Shown: in pieces, positions 41,985 through 50,878 of the stretch
Layout of the letters: every line of letters starts with the position of its first letter
Numbering within the stretch: position 1 is the first letter of the stretch
From: Acidobacteriota bacterium
GTDB taxonomy: Bacteria; Acidobacteriota; JAAYUB01
Assembly (NCBI GenBank): GCA_016935015.1
Contig: JAFGRT010000201.1
Location: 1-56,022 of the forward strand
Length of the DNA: 56,022 nucleotides
Reading direction: 5' to 3'
Notes under the pieces: generated by a model
Told to the model about the DNA's origin: nothing
The model's input: only the letters and a program-made list of their open reading frames with translations
The model's database searches: none
Program-made: the position numbers and the translations under genes

Positions 41985-42012
41985 TTGCTTTTGCCGGTGT
42001 ACGGACTAAAAT
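41985..42012 (+). promoter_or_regulatory. Candidate promoter for the small membrane protein and kinase genes
   Basis: TTGCTT (41985-41990) and TAAAAT (42007-42012) are 16 bases apart. A strong GGAGG site precedes the ATG at 42042. Confidence 0.4.
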
Positions 42013-42041
42013 AGTTGACAAAACTGAACCCGGAGGCAGTT

Positions 42042-42428
42042 ATGAAGTTGAATTCCAAAGGGGATAGCAAGCTGGGTTGCATCCTGTCCGTCCTGGTGCT
42101 GGCGGCTGCCATCTGGTGCGCGTACAAAATTATCCCACCTTACTACAACGCCACGTCATTTTTCGACGAAGTGGAGAGTAAGGTCCGTGAAGCCGCGAAC
42201 AATCGCCGCATGGAAAAGGATCTCGAAAAAAATATCTATTTGCTGGCGGATCGCTATGAACAGCCCAGTGCTGCCGAAAATCCCCGCGAAACCATGCACG
42301 TAAATGTCGCGATCGGCGGGCAGTCCATCGCGGTGGACATCAAATATAAACTGCATATTGATTTAGGCGTATATGAGTTCGACTGGCCGCAGGATCGCCG
42401 CATCACTTCCCAACGATTGCGATTCTGA
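42042..42428 (+). CDS. Small single-pass membrane protein, DUF4845-like layout
   Basis: 128 residues from ATG 42042, which follows CGGAGG; a longer frame from 42015 lacks a site. One N-terminal membrane helix (LGCILSVLVLAAAIWCAYKII), then a charged helix and a beta-rich C-terminal half (HVNVAIGGQSIAVDIKYKLHI). The layout recalls DUF4845 proteins. It sits 18 bases upstream of a Ser/Thr kinase start, so the two are probably co-transcribed and functionally linked. Similar in architecture to the protein at 6409-6852. Confidence 0.75.
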   Translation: MKLNSKGDSKLGCILSVLVLAAAIWCAYKIIPPYYNATSFFDEVESKVREAANNRRMEKDLEKNIYLLADRYEQPSAAENPRETMHVNVAIGGQSIAVDIKYKLHIDLGVYEFDWPQDRRITSQRLRF

Positions 42429-42446
42429 TCCCGGTAATTGGAAACG

Positions 42447-43985
42447 ATGACACTTCGCAGTCTCGGTAAATACCAGATTGAAGCGATCCTTGGCCAGGGC
42501 GCCATGGGAGTGGTGTACCGCGCCTATGATCCGGTCATCAAGCGCCGTGTGGCGCTTAAAACCATCAGCGGTGATTTCAAGCAAGATCCCGAACTGCTCC
42601 GGCGATTCTATCTGGAAGCCCAGGCGGCCGGCAGTCTTCGCCACAACAACATTGTGACCATCTATGACCTGGGGGAGGAGCATCATCAACCCTATATCGC
42701 CATGGAATATCTGGAGGGGGAGAATCTCCAGACCCTGATCAAGACGGACCGGGTCGTCACTCTCAACCGGGCGCTTCATTTCATTCACCAATGCTGCAAG
42801 GGACTGCATTACGCCCATGGCCACAACATCGTGCACCGGGACATCAAGCCGGCCAATGTTTTCGTCCTGGATGATGACACGGCCAAGATCGTGGATTTCG
42901 GAATCGCCATGGTGGGATCCTCCACCATCACCAAGACGGGGATGATTCTGGGGACGGTCAGCTACATGTCACCGGAGCAGGTCTCCGGCGAAGAGTTAGA
43001 CGGTCGCTCCGACCAGTTTTCCCTGGGCATTATCCTCTACGAATTGCTCAGCGGCACGAAGCCTTTTGAAGGGGGTACCATTGTTGAGATTTTCAACAAG
43101 ATCATCAATCATGATTATCCGCCCATTCGTTCGGTCTATCCGTCATGCCCGGAGTCACTGGAGTTGATTCTGGATCGTTGTCTTGCCCGGGACCGCAACC
43201 AGCGCTACGACAATCTGGAAGAGATGGCCCGGGACCTGGAGCGACTGTTGAGCAAACTTCCGCGGGAATATTCGCTCTCGGAGGACGTGGTCGTCGAAAC
43301 AAACGAGCATTTGTCCGTCTGGCTGAATGAACTGGACGACATCGCCCAGAAAGTGGATTCCGGGATACTGGATGATGCCGCCTGGCGTCTGGGCCGCATT
43401 CAGGAACGATGGCAGGGTAAGGATCCGCTGCTGGATGCGCGGGTGGCGTCCTTACAGGCACGGATCCGGTTCATGCATGACCGGGAAAAGATCCATCGAC
43501 GCTTAGACAACATCCGGACGCTGGCCCGGGACGGATTGTTTGATCAAGCGGAACATCTACTCGATAAACTGGAGGAGGAATACCCCGAATCCGAGGAAAT
43601 TTTCGATTTGCGGAAAAGCTTGCTGGAAGAAAAGCAGGCGAGTGAAAAATTCCAACATATCCAAGCCCAGGTCTCCCGGGCCACTTTTTTGCTCGCTGAA
43701 AAGGAATATAACCAGGCCCTGCAGACGGTGGAGAGCGTCCTGAATCAGTATCCCGAGGAGAAAGGTCTATTGGGATTCTATCGGCGGATCCTGGATGAGC
43801 GATCCGAATATGAAAAGCAGGTGTTCCGCCAGAATACTTTCCGGGATGCGCAGAACCTCCTGCAACGGGGGGAAATCGGTCCGGCCATCGCGAAGGTGGA
43901 AGAAGCCCTCTCCCGCTACCCGGAGGACGAAAGTTTTCAACGATTTTACCGGACGCTGATGAGCCTCCGCCGAGGCGATCGCTGA
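42447..43985 (+). CDS. Cytosolic Ser/Thr protein kinase with C-terminal TPR-like repeats
   Basis: 512 residues. A complete Hanks-type kinase domain (about 8-270): Gly loop GQGAMGVV (16-23), ATP Lys K38, catalytic HRD at 130-132 with IKPANV, DFG at 150-152 and the SPEQ segment. The C-terminal half is helical with repeated segments such as GLFDQAEHLLDKLEEEYPES, KEYNQALQTVESVLNQYPEE and GEIGPAIAKVEEALSRYPED, typical of TPR repeats for partner binding. No membrane helix is present, unlike PknB-type kinases; the membrane protein just upstream may recruit it. ATG 42447 is preferred over TTG 42438. Confidence 0.93.
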   Translation: MTLRSLGKYQIEAILGQGAMGVVYRAYDPVIKRRVALKTISGDFKQDPELLRRFYLEAQAAGSLRHNNIVTIYDLGEEHHQPYIAMEYLEGENLQTLIKTDRVVTLNRALHFIHQCCKGLHYAHGHNIVHRDIKPANVFVLDDDTAKIVDFGIAMVGSSTITKTGMILGTVSYMSPEQVSGEELDGRSDQFSLGIILYELLSGTKPFEGGTIVEIFNKIINHDYPPIRSVYPSCPESLELILDRCLARDRNQRYDNLEEMARDLERLLSKLPREYSLSEDVVVETNEHLSVWLNELDDIAQKVDSGILDDAAWRLGRIQERWQGKDPLLDARVASLQARIRFMHDREKIHRRLDNIRTLARDGLFDQAEHLLDKLEEEYPESEEIFDLRKSLLEEKQASEKFQHIQAQVSRATFLLAEKEYNQALQTVESVLNQYPEEKGLLGFYRRILDERSEYEKQVFRQNTFRDAQNLLQRGEIGPAIAKVEEALSRYPEDESFQRFYRTLMSLRRGDR

Positions 43986-44052
43986 TTCGATTTCGTCGGC
44001 AGAATGTCCGTGGCATCAGTGAGCATCTTTGTCTCGGGCAGGGTGGAGATCC

Positions 44053-44994
44053 TTGGACAGTGGAAAGAAGAAACTGTTAATCTACAATCCGGCCGCCGGG
44101 CGACGGGTGTCGTCCGTGAATATTGAACGACTGTGCCGGCAGTTCTATCGGGAAGGCTGGACGGTGGAACCCCGGCCGACACCGAAGCCGAATTCCGCCC
44201 AGTCTATCATCCGTGATTGCCGGGAGGAGATTGCGGGAGTTATCGTGTTGGGGGGAGATGGGACCATCAACGAAACCCTGCCCGCGGTGGTAAACACACC
44301 CTTGTTTCTGGCGGTACTACCCGGCGGCACGGCCAATGTGCTGGCGCGGGAAATCAAGATGCCGCGCCGCCTCTCCGCGGCCGTGAGCGCCATTGTTCGG
44401 GGAACTCCCGTCCCGGTGACCATCGGACAGGCCAACGGGCGGTACTTTGTCGCCTTCCTGGGTATCGGTTTCGATGCCCATGTCTCGGCGGAAGTTTCTC
44501 TGGCGCTCAAACGACACATTGGTCGCGGGGCCTATGTATGGGAAGCCATGCGCCAGTTGTTCCGTTATGAATTTCCCGAAGCCCGTTTTCATATCGCCGC
44601 CGATGAGTATCCGGCGGCGTTTGGCGTGGTGGCCAACTCGCGGCTATACGGCGGCAACTTGCTGATGGCCCCGCGAGCGTCTTTGCAGTCGCCGGAACTG
44701 GATCTGTGCCTGTTTCAGGCAGGTCCGCCGGCGTCCTATTTTCGGTATCTGGTTCAGGTTCTGTTCCGGCGGCATCTCGCGGCGAGGGGCGTCCATTATC
44801 GCAAGGCAGATCACATCCGGATCGAGAGCGACCAGCCTGTCCGTTATCAGGTGGATGGAGAGCCGGCCGGTTTCCTGCCGCTGACCGTCCACAGTTTGCC
44901 GGGCGCTCTCCGGCTGGTGCTCCCCGGCGGCTGTGTTTCGTCAAGGACCGGTCAGACGTCAGGGGCCGGTCCGGACGGCCAGGACCCTGACTAA
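44053..44994 (+). CDS. Diacylglycerol/lipid kinase family protein
   Basis: 313 residues of the DagK/YegS/LCB5 family, which phosphorylate lipid alcohols such as diacylglycerol with ATP. Marks are YNPAAGRR near the start, GGDGTINE (67-74) and PGGTANVLARE (90-100), with GIGFDA and the late DGEPAG motif. No ATG is available at the N-terminus; TTG 44053 with an upstream GGTGGAG site gives the family's normal beginning, and an upstream TTG at 44029 is the alternative. The 3' end overlaps the LOG-family gene on the opposite strand by 36 bases. Lipid substrate is unknown. Confidence 0.88.
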   Translation: MDSGKKKLLIYNPAAGRRVSSVNIERLCRQFYREGWTVEPRPTPKPNSAQSIIRDCREEIAGVIVLGGDGTINETLPAVVNTPLFLAVLPGGTANVLAREIKMPRRLSAAVSAIVRGTPVPVTIGQANGRYFVAFLGIGFDAHVSAEVSLALKRHIGRGAYVWEAMRQLFRYEFPEARFHIAADEYPAAFGVVANSRLYGGNLLMAPRASLQSPELDLCLFQAGPPASYFRYLVQVLFRRHLAARGVHYRKADHIRIESDQPVRYQVDGEPAGFLPLTVHSLPGALRLVLPGGCVSSRTGQTSGAGPDGQDPD

Positions 44995-45510
44995 ATCCCG
45001 GGGCAGGTCTGTGGAAAGCGCTGGGGTTGGCTCCAGCGGCCGGCCGGCGGCGAGCAGGGGCACGGACGGAACTTCCTCGGCCAGCAGCTGGAACAAGGGT
45101 TGCCAAAAATTGTCCACCAGTATGGGTTTGACAGCCGCGGATTTGTGACAAAACTCCCATACCAGGCCGAGTTCCACCAGGGTGCCCGTTCCGCCCGGAA
45201 GCACCACGTACAGATCACCCCAGCGGATGAGGGTTTCCAGCCTTTCAAACAAGGTTGCGGTGCTAATCTCCCGGGTCAGGAACGGATTGGGCCGCGCGTA
45301 GGTGAACGTCTGTACGGTGATGCCCGTCACCTGGCCACCGGCCTCTCGCGCGCCGCGGGCGCTCGCCTCCATGGTGCCGCTGTAACCGCCGTTGACCAAC
45401 TCCCACTGATGTTCGGCGATAATACGGCCGATCTGATACGCTTGCTCGTAGCCAGGCGTTCCGGCGACTGGCCGGGAGCTGCCGAAAACAGTGACGCGTC
45501 GCCGGGTCAT
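44959..45510 (-). CDS. LOG-family protein (Rossmann, PGGxGT)
   Basis: 183 residues. The two LOG signatures are GGYSGTMEA (41-49) and PGGTGTLVE (105-113). True LOG enzymes release cytokinin bases from nucleotides; bacterial relatives are nucleotide-monophosphate phosphoribohydrolases or are uncharacterised. The gene starts 4 bases after the elbB stop and is surely co-transcribed with it. Its tail overlaps the lipid kinase gene end by 36 bases. Confidence 0.87.
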   Translation of the reverse strand: MTRRRVTVFGSSRPVAGTPGYEQAYQIGRIIAEHQWELVNGGYSGTMEASARGAREAGGQVTGITVQTFTYARPNPFLTREISTATLFERLETLIRWGDLYVVLPGGTGTLVELGLVWEFCHKSAAVKPILVDNFWQPLFQLLAEEVPSVPLLAAGRPLEPTPALSTDLPRDLVRVLAVRTGP

Positions 45511-45514
45511 GGAC

Positions 45515-46180
45515 TCACCTCAAGAGGCGGAACAGTTCGTCGATGGTTTTGTCGATCCCCGCAGCGACTTCGGAAATCCGCCGGCCGAGCATGTAAGCCG
45601 GGGTGGAGATGACTTTGGTTTCTTCGTCCACAACGAATTCACTCACCGGGCACTGGATATGGGTGCCGCCCATCGCCTCAATGGCTTGACCGGTTTCGGG
45701 ATCGGTGCCGATGGTCAATTTGACGGGCACATGCTCCGCGCCCATCACACGGGCCAATAAAGCCGGGGCGATACACACTGCGACAATGGGCTTGTGGGCG
45801 GCCAGCATTTCCTTTACCAGTCTTTGCACGCCGGGCTCAATGGAGCACTCGGGCCCCTTGAAGGCAAAATCACACAGGTTCTTGGCGGCTCCAAATCCGC
45901 CGGGGAACACGAGAGCGTCGAGATCCGCAGCCGCCACGGTGGCAATATCCCTGATGTCCCCCCGGGCGATGCGGGCCGATTCCACCAGAACATTGCGGGT
46001 CTCCGCCGGAGACTCTTCGCCCGTCTGGTGATTGATGACATGGGCCTGTGCAATATCGGGCGCCATGCAAATTACGGTGGCGCCTTTTCGATCCAACGCC
46101 AGCAATGTCAGCACGGCTTCGTGTATTTCCGCACCGTCATAAACACCGCAACCCGAAAGGACAACTCCGACCTTGGCCAT
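45515..46180 (-). CDS. elbB: ElbB-type DJ-1/PfpI-family glyoxalase
   Basis: 221 residues, matching E. coli ElbB (217). Marks are VVLSGCGVYDGAEIHEAV at the N-terminus, the nucleophile-elbow Glu/Cys region VFPGGFGAAKNL and VCIAPALLA with the conserved Cys, and the late ISTPAYML segment. ElbB has weak glyoxalase activity in vitro and has been linked genetically to isoprenoid synthesis; its real role is unclear. An excellent AAGGAGGGAG site precedes the ATG. First gene of a two-gene unit with the LOG-family gene. Confidence 0.93.
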   Translation of the reverse strand: MAKVGVVLSGCGVYDGAEIHEAVLTLLALDRKGATVICMAPDIAQAHVINHQTGEESPAETRNVLVESARIARGDIRDIATVAAADLDALVFPGGFGAAKNLCDFAFKGPECSIEPGVQRLVKEMLAAHKPIVAVCIAPALLARVMGAEHVPVKLTIGTDPETGQAIEAMGGTHIQCPVSEFVVDEETKVISTPAYMLGRRISEVAAGIDKTIDELFRLLR

Positions 46181-46357
46181 ATTTTTCTCCCTCCTTTACT
46201 CAAGAATACGGATTTCGCGCCATATGTTCGCCCGGCAAGGAACCTGCCGTCGGATGTTTCAATGATGGTGGCGGTGATCAGCGGGCGGCGGGTCCCCGGC
46301 CGGATCCATCACCACTGACTGTACCAGTCCATCCATCCACTCCGCGATCATCGGCGT

Positions 46358-49285
46358 TCAGGTAACATTCACGCTTTGCAATATTTGCAGGTAAAGATTG
46401 ATGATATCCGGATCAAACAGTTCACCTTTTCCCCGCACCAGCTCTTCCACGGCATTCTTGAGGTGGAGGCGCGGGCGATAGGGACGGTCGGAGATCAGGG
46501 CCTTGAACGTATCTACCAAACCGAGGATTCTGGATTCGACAGGAATTTCCTCCTCCTTGAGCTGCCAGGGATAACCGGTACCATTCCAGCGCTCGTGATG
46601 GAATTTGATGATGGACAAGGTTGGAAAGAACATCTTGAAGTTTTTCAGAATCTCCTGAACACCGATATTAACATGCTGCTGAATCTGGAAACGCTCCTCC
46701 TCGCTCAGTTCGCGGGGCGCATAAAGGATTTGGCCGGGAATAGCAAACTTCCCGACATCGTATATTTTGGCGGCGATCTGAAGATAGTGCAGCTTGCTTT
46801 CAGGCATCCCCAGATGGTTTCCGAGGCGGGTGACCAGGTCGGGTACCAGGTGAAAAGTGCTGATTTTCTGATCCGGGTAATCGATGAAGGAGAGGAGCCG
46901 GTACAGAAGATCCGACACCTGGATTTCATCGAGCCCCTCCTCGATCAGATGAGAGATTTCAGCGTTCAGGAGGGTAATGGTATGTGCGCCTGTCTCACCC
47001 GGAGTACCCAGAATGGTTTTTATGAGCTCCTGTGGATCGATCTGCAGGGTCTGTCCTTGAATCAGAAATTCAGGAAAGGCGGTGATGCTGCGGGTATCCA
47101 GTTCTCCCCGCTCGCGGACCAGTGACTCTTCCACGCGATCCAGCGAATCCAGTTTCGACAAATCGTCGACCGTTACATCCGGTTCCGTATGGGTGGGCTC
47201 TGCCGGCGGGTATACCGTGTGCTTCAGCTGATAGGCCCAGCTGAGGAGATCGGCTACCAGTTCGAGATGCGCCTTTTCCGGAGCGCTCACGGCCTGGGCC
47301 CGCTGGCCGCCGCAATCAATCAGCCCCAAAAAGGCATCATTGTACCGTATGGGCACCACAATCCGCTCGGCCCGAACCGGTGCGGATTGATTGAAGGAGG
47401 AATCGTCTTTCGGCCGGGAGGTATAGTGGGTTTGCTGGGTACGGTAAACCTGGCGGTAGACCTTGTCCTCTTCCAGGCTGATGCTGACCATGGTTTCATT
47501 TTCCAGCATCTCCACCGCCGCCGGACGGACCAATTCCATCTTTTCGGCGTTGTACAGATAAATATCGCAAAAATTGAACTCGAAGGCATCCCGAATGATC
47601 ACGGGCAAATCTCGTTGAAGGGCTTCCATGTCGGCGAGGCGGACAATCTCCGCGGTCAGATGTTTGACCCCTTCATCCTGACGCAGGGTGCGGTTGAGCT
47701 CCTGAAAGCGATACGAAAATATCAGACTCAAGCTGAGTTCGGCGCTGAACTGGCCGATCACTTCGACCTGTTCAAGCTGAAATTGTTCCGTATGGCGACT
47801 GCCGATGAGTAGCACTCCGAATCCGCTGACACTGGCCGGGTCCCGCAATGGCAAAAGAATGAAGGAAGATATCCCTGCCTTTTTGTAGAACGGATAATCA
47901 CTCGGTGTTTCGGCTGTTTTGGCACTGAGCTTCAGCGAATTTCGGAAGGAAACATTATTTTTATGGAAGCATCGCCCCATCAGACTGCCGGCCACCGGCA
48001 GGTTCATCCCGGCCTGAAAACGGTGGGGATCCTTGGCGCGGACGCCAATAAGTGTAAATTGGGTTTCCTCCCCGTCGATCTGAAACAGCAGCACATCTTC
48101 CGCCCCAAGAAATTTTTCGCTGAAATCGAAAATGGATCTTAAACTCGCTTCCACATTGTCAGCGTACACGATATGGGTGATCAGCTTGATCGCCAGATCG
48201 GATTTCGAGCGGTCGGTTTCCAAAATACTCATTTTGTGGGAAATCTTGTCCCAAGCGAGCTGCTTGTCTTCGACTTCACGTTGATGATGCAAATGGGTGC
48301 CCGCCATGCGGGCAATCAGCAGGGCGGATTCCCGCTCCTCCTCCAGAAAATCAAGTCCATGACGGGAGATTTTGGCAAAATAGGAATGATCCTTCCCTTT
48401 TTCTTCTTGAAACGGCAAATACATTTCCAGGTATACATCGCCCCAGTGGCCGGTCCGACGGTGCTGGCTGGCGACAGGAAGGGCCGTTTCCATACATTGC
48501 TTAAGCGCCGGACTGCTCTCGAGAGAAAAGTCTTCGGTCAGAGTGTTCTCCGGAGAAAAACGCACGGATACCCGATCGCCGGCAACTTGGAGAATATCCA
48601 CCCCTGCACCGGCCACGGCGCTCTGCAGCAGATCGTAGACGCGATGGTATATTTCACTGGAAGAGCTACATTTGGCGAGATCCGTACCGGCACGAATCAC
48701 CAGGTTCTTGCGGGCCAGGGTTTGGCGGTATTTTTCCTGAATGGCATACTGGGAATTAATGGGGATTCCCAGCTGACCGATATAGAGTGCCGCCGTCACG
48801 ATCAGGATTTCGAAAAGGACCAGCGGGACAATCCCGTATGTTTCCGGGAACAGACGCCCGGGATCGATCCAGCTCTGGCTGACCGAAAGGGGCAACAGCA
48901 AGATATAAAAGGCGGTGATTGCCACCAGCTGTTGGACACTACGACTGAAAAAGGCAATAAAAAAAAACGCGGAAAGAAACAAGGCAAAGATCAGGAAGGG
49001 CAGGTCGCTGAGCAGCAACCCCCACATGAGGAAAATAAAGTCCGCCACAAAGAAGGCCATCCGGAGGACACGGGGATTGATAAAAGAGGCCGGGATAACC
49101 AGGATCAGGTGGCAGGTGAGCATAAAAAAGCCCAACAGCAGGAGATCTCCCCAAATCTCGGTGCTGGTCCGGCTGATGAAAAGACCAAAGACGACAATCC
49201 AGAGCAGGCGAAACCAGAAAATGTCTTTTTTCCTGCTCAGCGAATCGACGGCCTGATTTGTCTCAGGTAGCGAGAGTAAAGCCAT
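46358..49285 (-). CDS. Membrane GAF / HD-GYP-like protein with altered metal site
   Basis: 975 residues. About six membrane helices (25-185) are followed by several GAF-like domains (roughly 205-345, 375-520 and 545-690) and a C-terminal HD-GYP-like domain (about 800-970). HD-GYP enzymes hydrolyse cyclic di-GMP. Here HHE (896-898), GTGYP (902-906) and SDRPYR are present, but the signature HDIGK reads YDVGK (Y842, D843) and the later DxYDAL reads DTFKAL. Loss of the first metal-binding His makes hydrolysis questionable; it may bind cyclic di-GMP or a partner. The ATG start follows AGAGAG. It stands alone on the minus strand with a likely promoter upstream. Confidence 0.88.
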   Translation of the reverse strand: MALLSLPETNQAVDSLSRKKDIFWFRLLWIVVFGLFISRTSTEIWGDLLLLGFFMLTCHLILVIPASFINPRVLRMAFFVADFIFLMWGLLLSDLPFLIFALFLSAFFFIAFFSRSVQQLVAITAFYILLLPLSVSQSWIDPGRLFPETYGIVPLVLFEILIVTAALYIGQLGIPINSQYAIQEKYRQTLARKNLVIRAGTDLAKCSSSSEIYHRVYDLLQSAVAGAGVDILQVAGDRVSVRFSPENTLTEDFSLESSPALKQCMETALPVASQHRRTGHWGDVYLEMYLPFQEEKGKDHSYFAKISRHGLDFLEEERESALLIARMAGTHLHHQREVEDKQLAWDKISHKMSILETDRSKSDLAIKLITHIVYADNVEASLRSIFDFSEKFLGAEDVLLFQIDGEETQFTLIGVRAKDPHRFQAGMNLPVAGSLMGRCFHKNNVSFRNSLKLSAKTAETPSDYPFYKKAGISSFILLPLRDPASVSGFGVLLIGSRHTEQFQLEQVEVIGQFSAELSLSLIFSYRFQELNRTLRQDEGVKHLTAEIVRLADMEALQRDLPVIIRDAFEFNFCDIYLYNAEKMELVRPAAVEMLENETMVSISLEEDKVYRQVYRTQQTHYTSRPKDDSSFNQSAPVRAERIVVPIRYNDAFLGLIDCGGQRAQAVSAPEKAHLELVADLLSWAYQLKHTVYPPAEPTHTEPDVTVDDLSKLDSLDRVEESLVRERGELDTRSITAFPEFLIQGQTLQIDPQELIKTILGTPGETGAHTITLLNAEISHLIEEGLDEIQVSDLLYRLLSFIDYPDQKISTFHLVPDLVTRLGNHLGMPESKLHYLQIAAKIYDVGKFAIPGQILYAPRELSEEERFQIQQHVNIGVQEILKNFKMFFPTLSIIKFHHERWNGTGYPWQLKEEEIPVESRILGLVDTFKALISDRPYRPRLHLKNAVEELVRGKGELFDPDIINLYLQILQSVNVT

Positions 49286-49333
49286 AACTCTCTAACCCAA
49301 ATGAAGATAGTATAATCATATTGCCAGCAAAAT

Positions 49334-49361
49334 ATCATATTCGCCGATTCAATACAAGCAA
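49334..49361 (-). promoter_or_regulatory. Candidate promoter for the HD-GYP-like gene
   Basis: On the minus strand TTGCTT (49361-49356) and TATGAT (49339-49334) are 16 bases apart, about 49 bases upstream of the ATG at 49285. Confidence 0.4.
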
Positions 49362-49472
49362 CTTCAACATCCGGTCCGTGGCGGGTGCTTCTCCGTCTCA
49401 AGTCTACGTTTCCTTCTTAAGCCGATACATGCTATATTTTAGAATATGTTACGCTCCCGTACCGAGGTTGTG

Positions 49473-50030
49473 ATGGTGGAAGCAGTGACCGTAATCATGA
49501 TCCTGGGCGGATTTGGTTGCGTCGTGGTTTCCATCGTCTATTTTTCCATTGCAAACGGTATCTCACCGATGCCCTCCACACCCAAGACGGTGCGGGCCAT
49601 GATCGCCTTGCTGAATGAGGGAGAAATCGGCGGGCAAATCCTGGAACTGGGATCCGGCTGGGGTCATGTGGCCGTGGCGTTGGCGATGGCGTTTCCGTCC
49701 GCCAAAGTGGTGGCCATTGAAAACAGCTGGATCCCCTTCTGGGTGTCATGGTTGCTGAGCGGGGCCGGACTCCGGAAGAATCTCTCTTTTCAGCGGGCTG
49801 ATTTCTATCAGTTCCCGCTAGTTGAAGCCGATGTGCTGGTTTGCTATCTGTTTCCGGGGGCGATGGATCGGTTACAGGACAAGATTCTCCGCGAATGCAA
49901 GGATGGCTGTATCATTGTGAGCAACACATTTGCCATGCCGGGCTGGACAGCCATGCGGCAAATCAGGCTGGGCGGCCTGTGGAATACCCATCTATATGTA
50001 TACCGTGTTGGCGAAAACCGGACAGAGTAA
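49473..50030 (+). CDS. Membrane-anchored class I SAM-dependent methyltransferase-like protein
   Basis: 185 residues from ATG 49473 (GAGG site upstream); ATG 49446 in the same frame is the alternative. A hydrophobic N-terminal helix (VTVIMILGGFGCVVVSIVYF) anchors the protein. A Rossmann methyltransferase core follows with motif I ILELGSGWGHVAVALA, an acidic VVAIENS after strand 2, ADFYQFP and ADVLVCYLFP. Similar short membrane-bound methyltransferases exist but their substrates are generally unknown. A TATATT box at 49433-49438 could be its -10 element. The ABC exporter genes follow after 89 bases on the same strand. Confidence 0.8.
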   Translation: MVEAVTVIMILGGFGCVVVSIVYFSIANGISPMPSTPKTVRAMIALLNEGEIGGQILELGSGWGHVAVALAMAFPSAKVVAIENSWIPFWVSWLLSGAGLRKNLSFQRADFYQFPLVEADVLVCYLFPGAMDRLQDKILRECKDGCIIVSNTFAMPGWTAMRQIRLGGLWNTHLYVYRVGENRTE

Positions 50031-50119
50031 GGTATACTTCCTTGCGGACAGGACGGCCGACATCGAAGGTATAGGCGCCGGAATCATGGTTCCGGCAGAG
50101 AAGACGGCGGTGAGGGCGT

Positions 50120-50878
50120 ATGAAGCAGGCTGTGAGAATGCTGATCGAGTGTGAGGGCATCAGCAAGAACTTTGGTCAAAATACGATTCTGCGGGACATC
50201 TCGTTCCGGCTCATGCCGGGAGAAATCATGGCCGTGGTCGGGCCCAACGGCGCCGGCAAAACCACCCTCCTCAAGATCATCGGCACGTTGGTCTATCCGA
50301 CGGCAGGGGATGTACGGGTGGCCGGCCATTCAATCCGCCAAGCGCCGGCGCGTGTGAGGCAAGCCATCGGCTATGTCTCGGCCGAAGAGCGCAGTTTTTA
50401 CTGGCGATTGAACGGAATACAGAATCTCCGGTTCTTCGCCGCGTTGCACGGCCTGAATGGCCCGGCGCAGGACGAGCGGATTCGTTTTTTGCTGCATGCT
50501 GTCGGCCTGGCGGAAGGCGGCAAGGAACGAATCCGGAATTATTCGTCCGGCATGAAACAGATGCTGGGCATCGCCCGCGGCCTCCTGCATGACCCGCTTG
50601 TGGTGCTGATGGACGAGCCGACCCGCAGCCTCAGTCCGGAGCTGGCCCGAAAGATCCGCATCATGATCAAAAACATGGCTGTCGAGGGGCGGAAGTCCAT
50701 CGTTCTGTCTTCTCATAATCTGGCTGAAGTCGAGGGTCTGGCCGACAGGATCCTCCTGCTCGACCATGGTGTGATCAAGGGGTGCGGGACTATGGCGGAG
50801 CTGCGCCAGGCCGCGGCGCTGGACGCCCAAGCCTCACTGGATGACGTTTTTCACCATCACATCCGCATGGAGGAGTGA
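50120..50878 (+). CDS. ABC transporter ATP-binding protein (ABC-2 exporter type)
   Basis: 252 residues. Walker A GPNGAGKTT (41-49), Q-loop region, signature NYSSGMKQ, Walker B VVLMDEPT and the switch His in LSSHN are intact. The family drives ABC-2 exporters for drugs, lipids, polysaccharides or sodium (NatA/DrrA-like). Its stop overlaps the permease start by one base (TGATG), so the two proteins form one transporter. ATG 50120 is used; ATG 50138 is an alternative. Confidence 0.95.
   Translation: MKQAVRMLIECEGISKNFGQNTILRDISFRLMPGEIMAVVGPNGAGKTTLLKIIGTLVYPTAGDVRVAGHSIRQAPARVRQAIGYVSAEERSFYWRLNGIQNLRFFAALHGLNGPAQDERIRFLLHAVGLAEGGKERIRNYSSGMKQMLGIARGLLHDPLVVLMDEPTRSLSPELARKIRIMIKNMAVEGRKSIVLSSHNLAEVEGLADRILLLDHGVIKGCGTMAELRQAAALDAQASLDDVFHHHIRMEE

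Noticed and set aside
47189-49270. Plus-strand frames of 207 and 365 codons opposite the HD-GYP-like gene
   Set aside because: They mirror the membrane and GAF regions on the other strand and show no coherent domain; the minus-strand gene has clear motifs.
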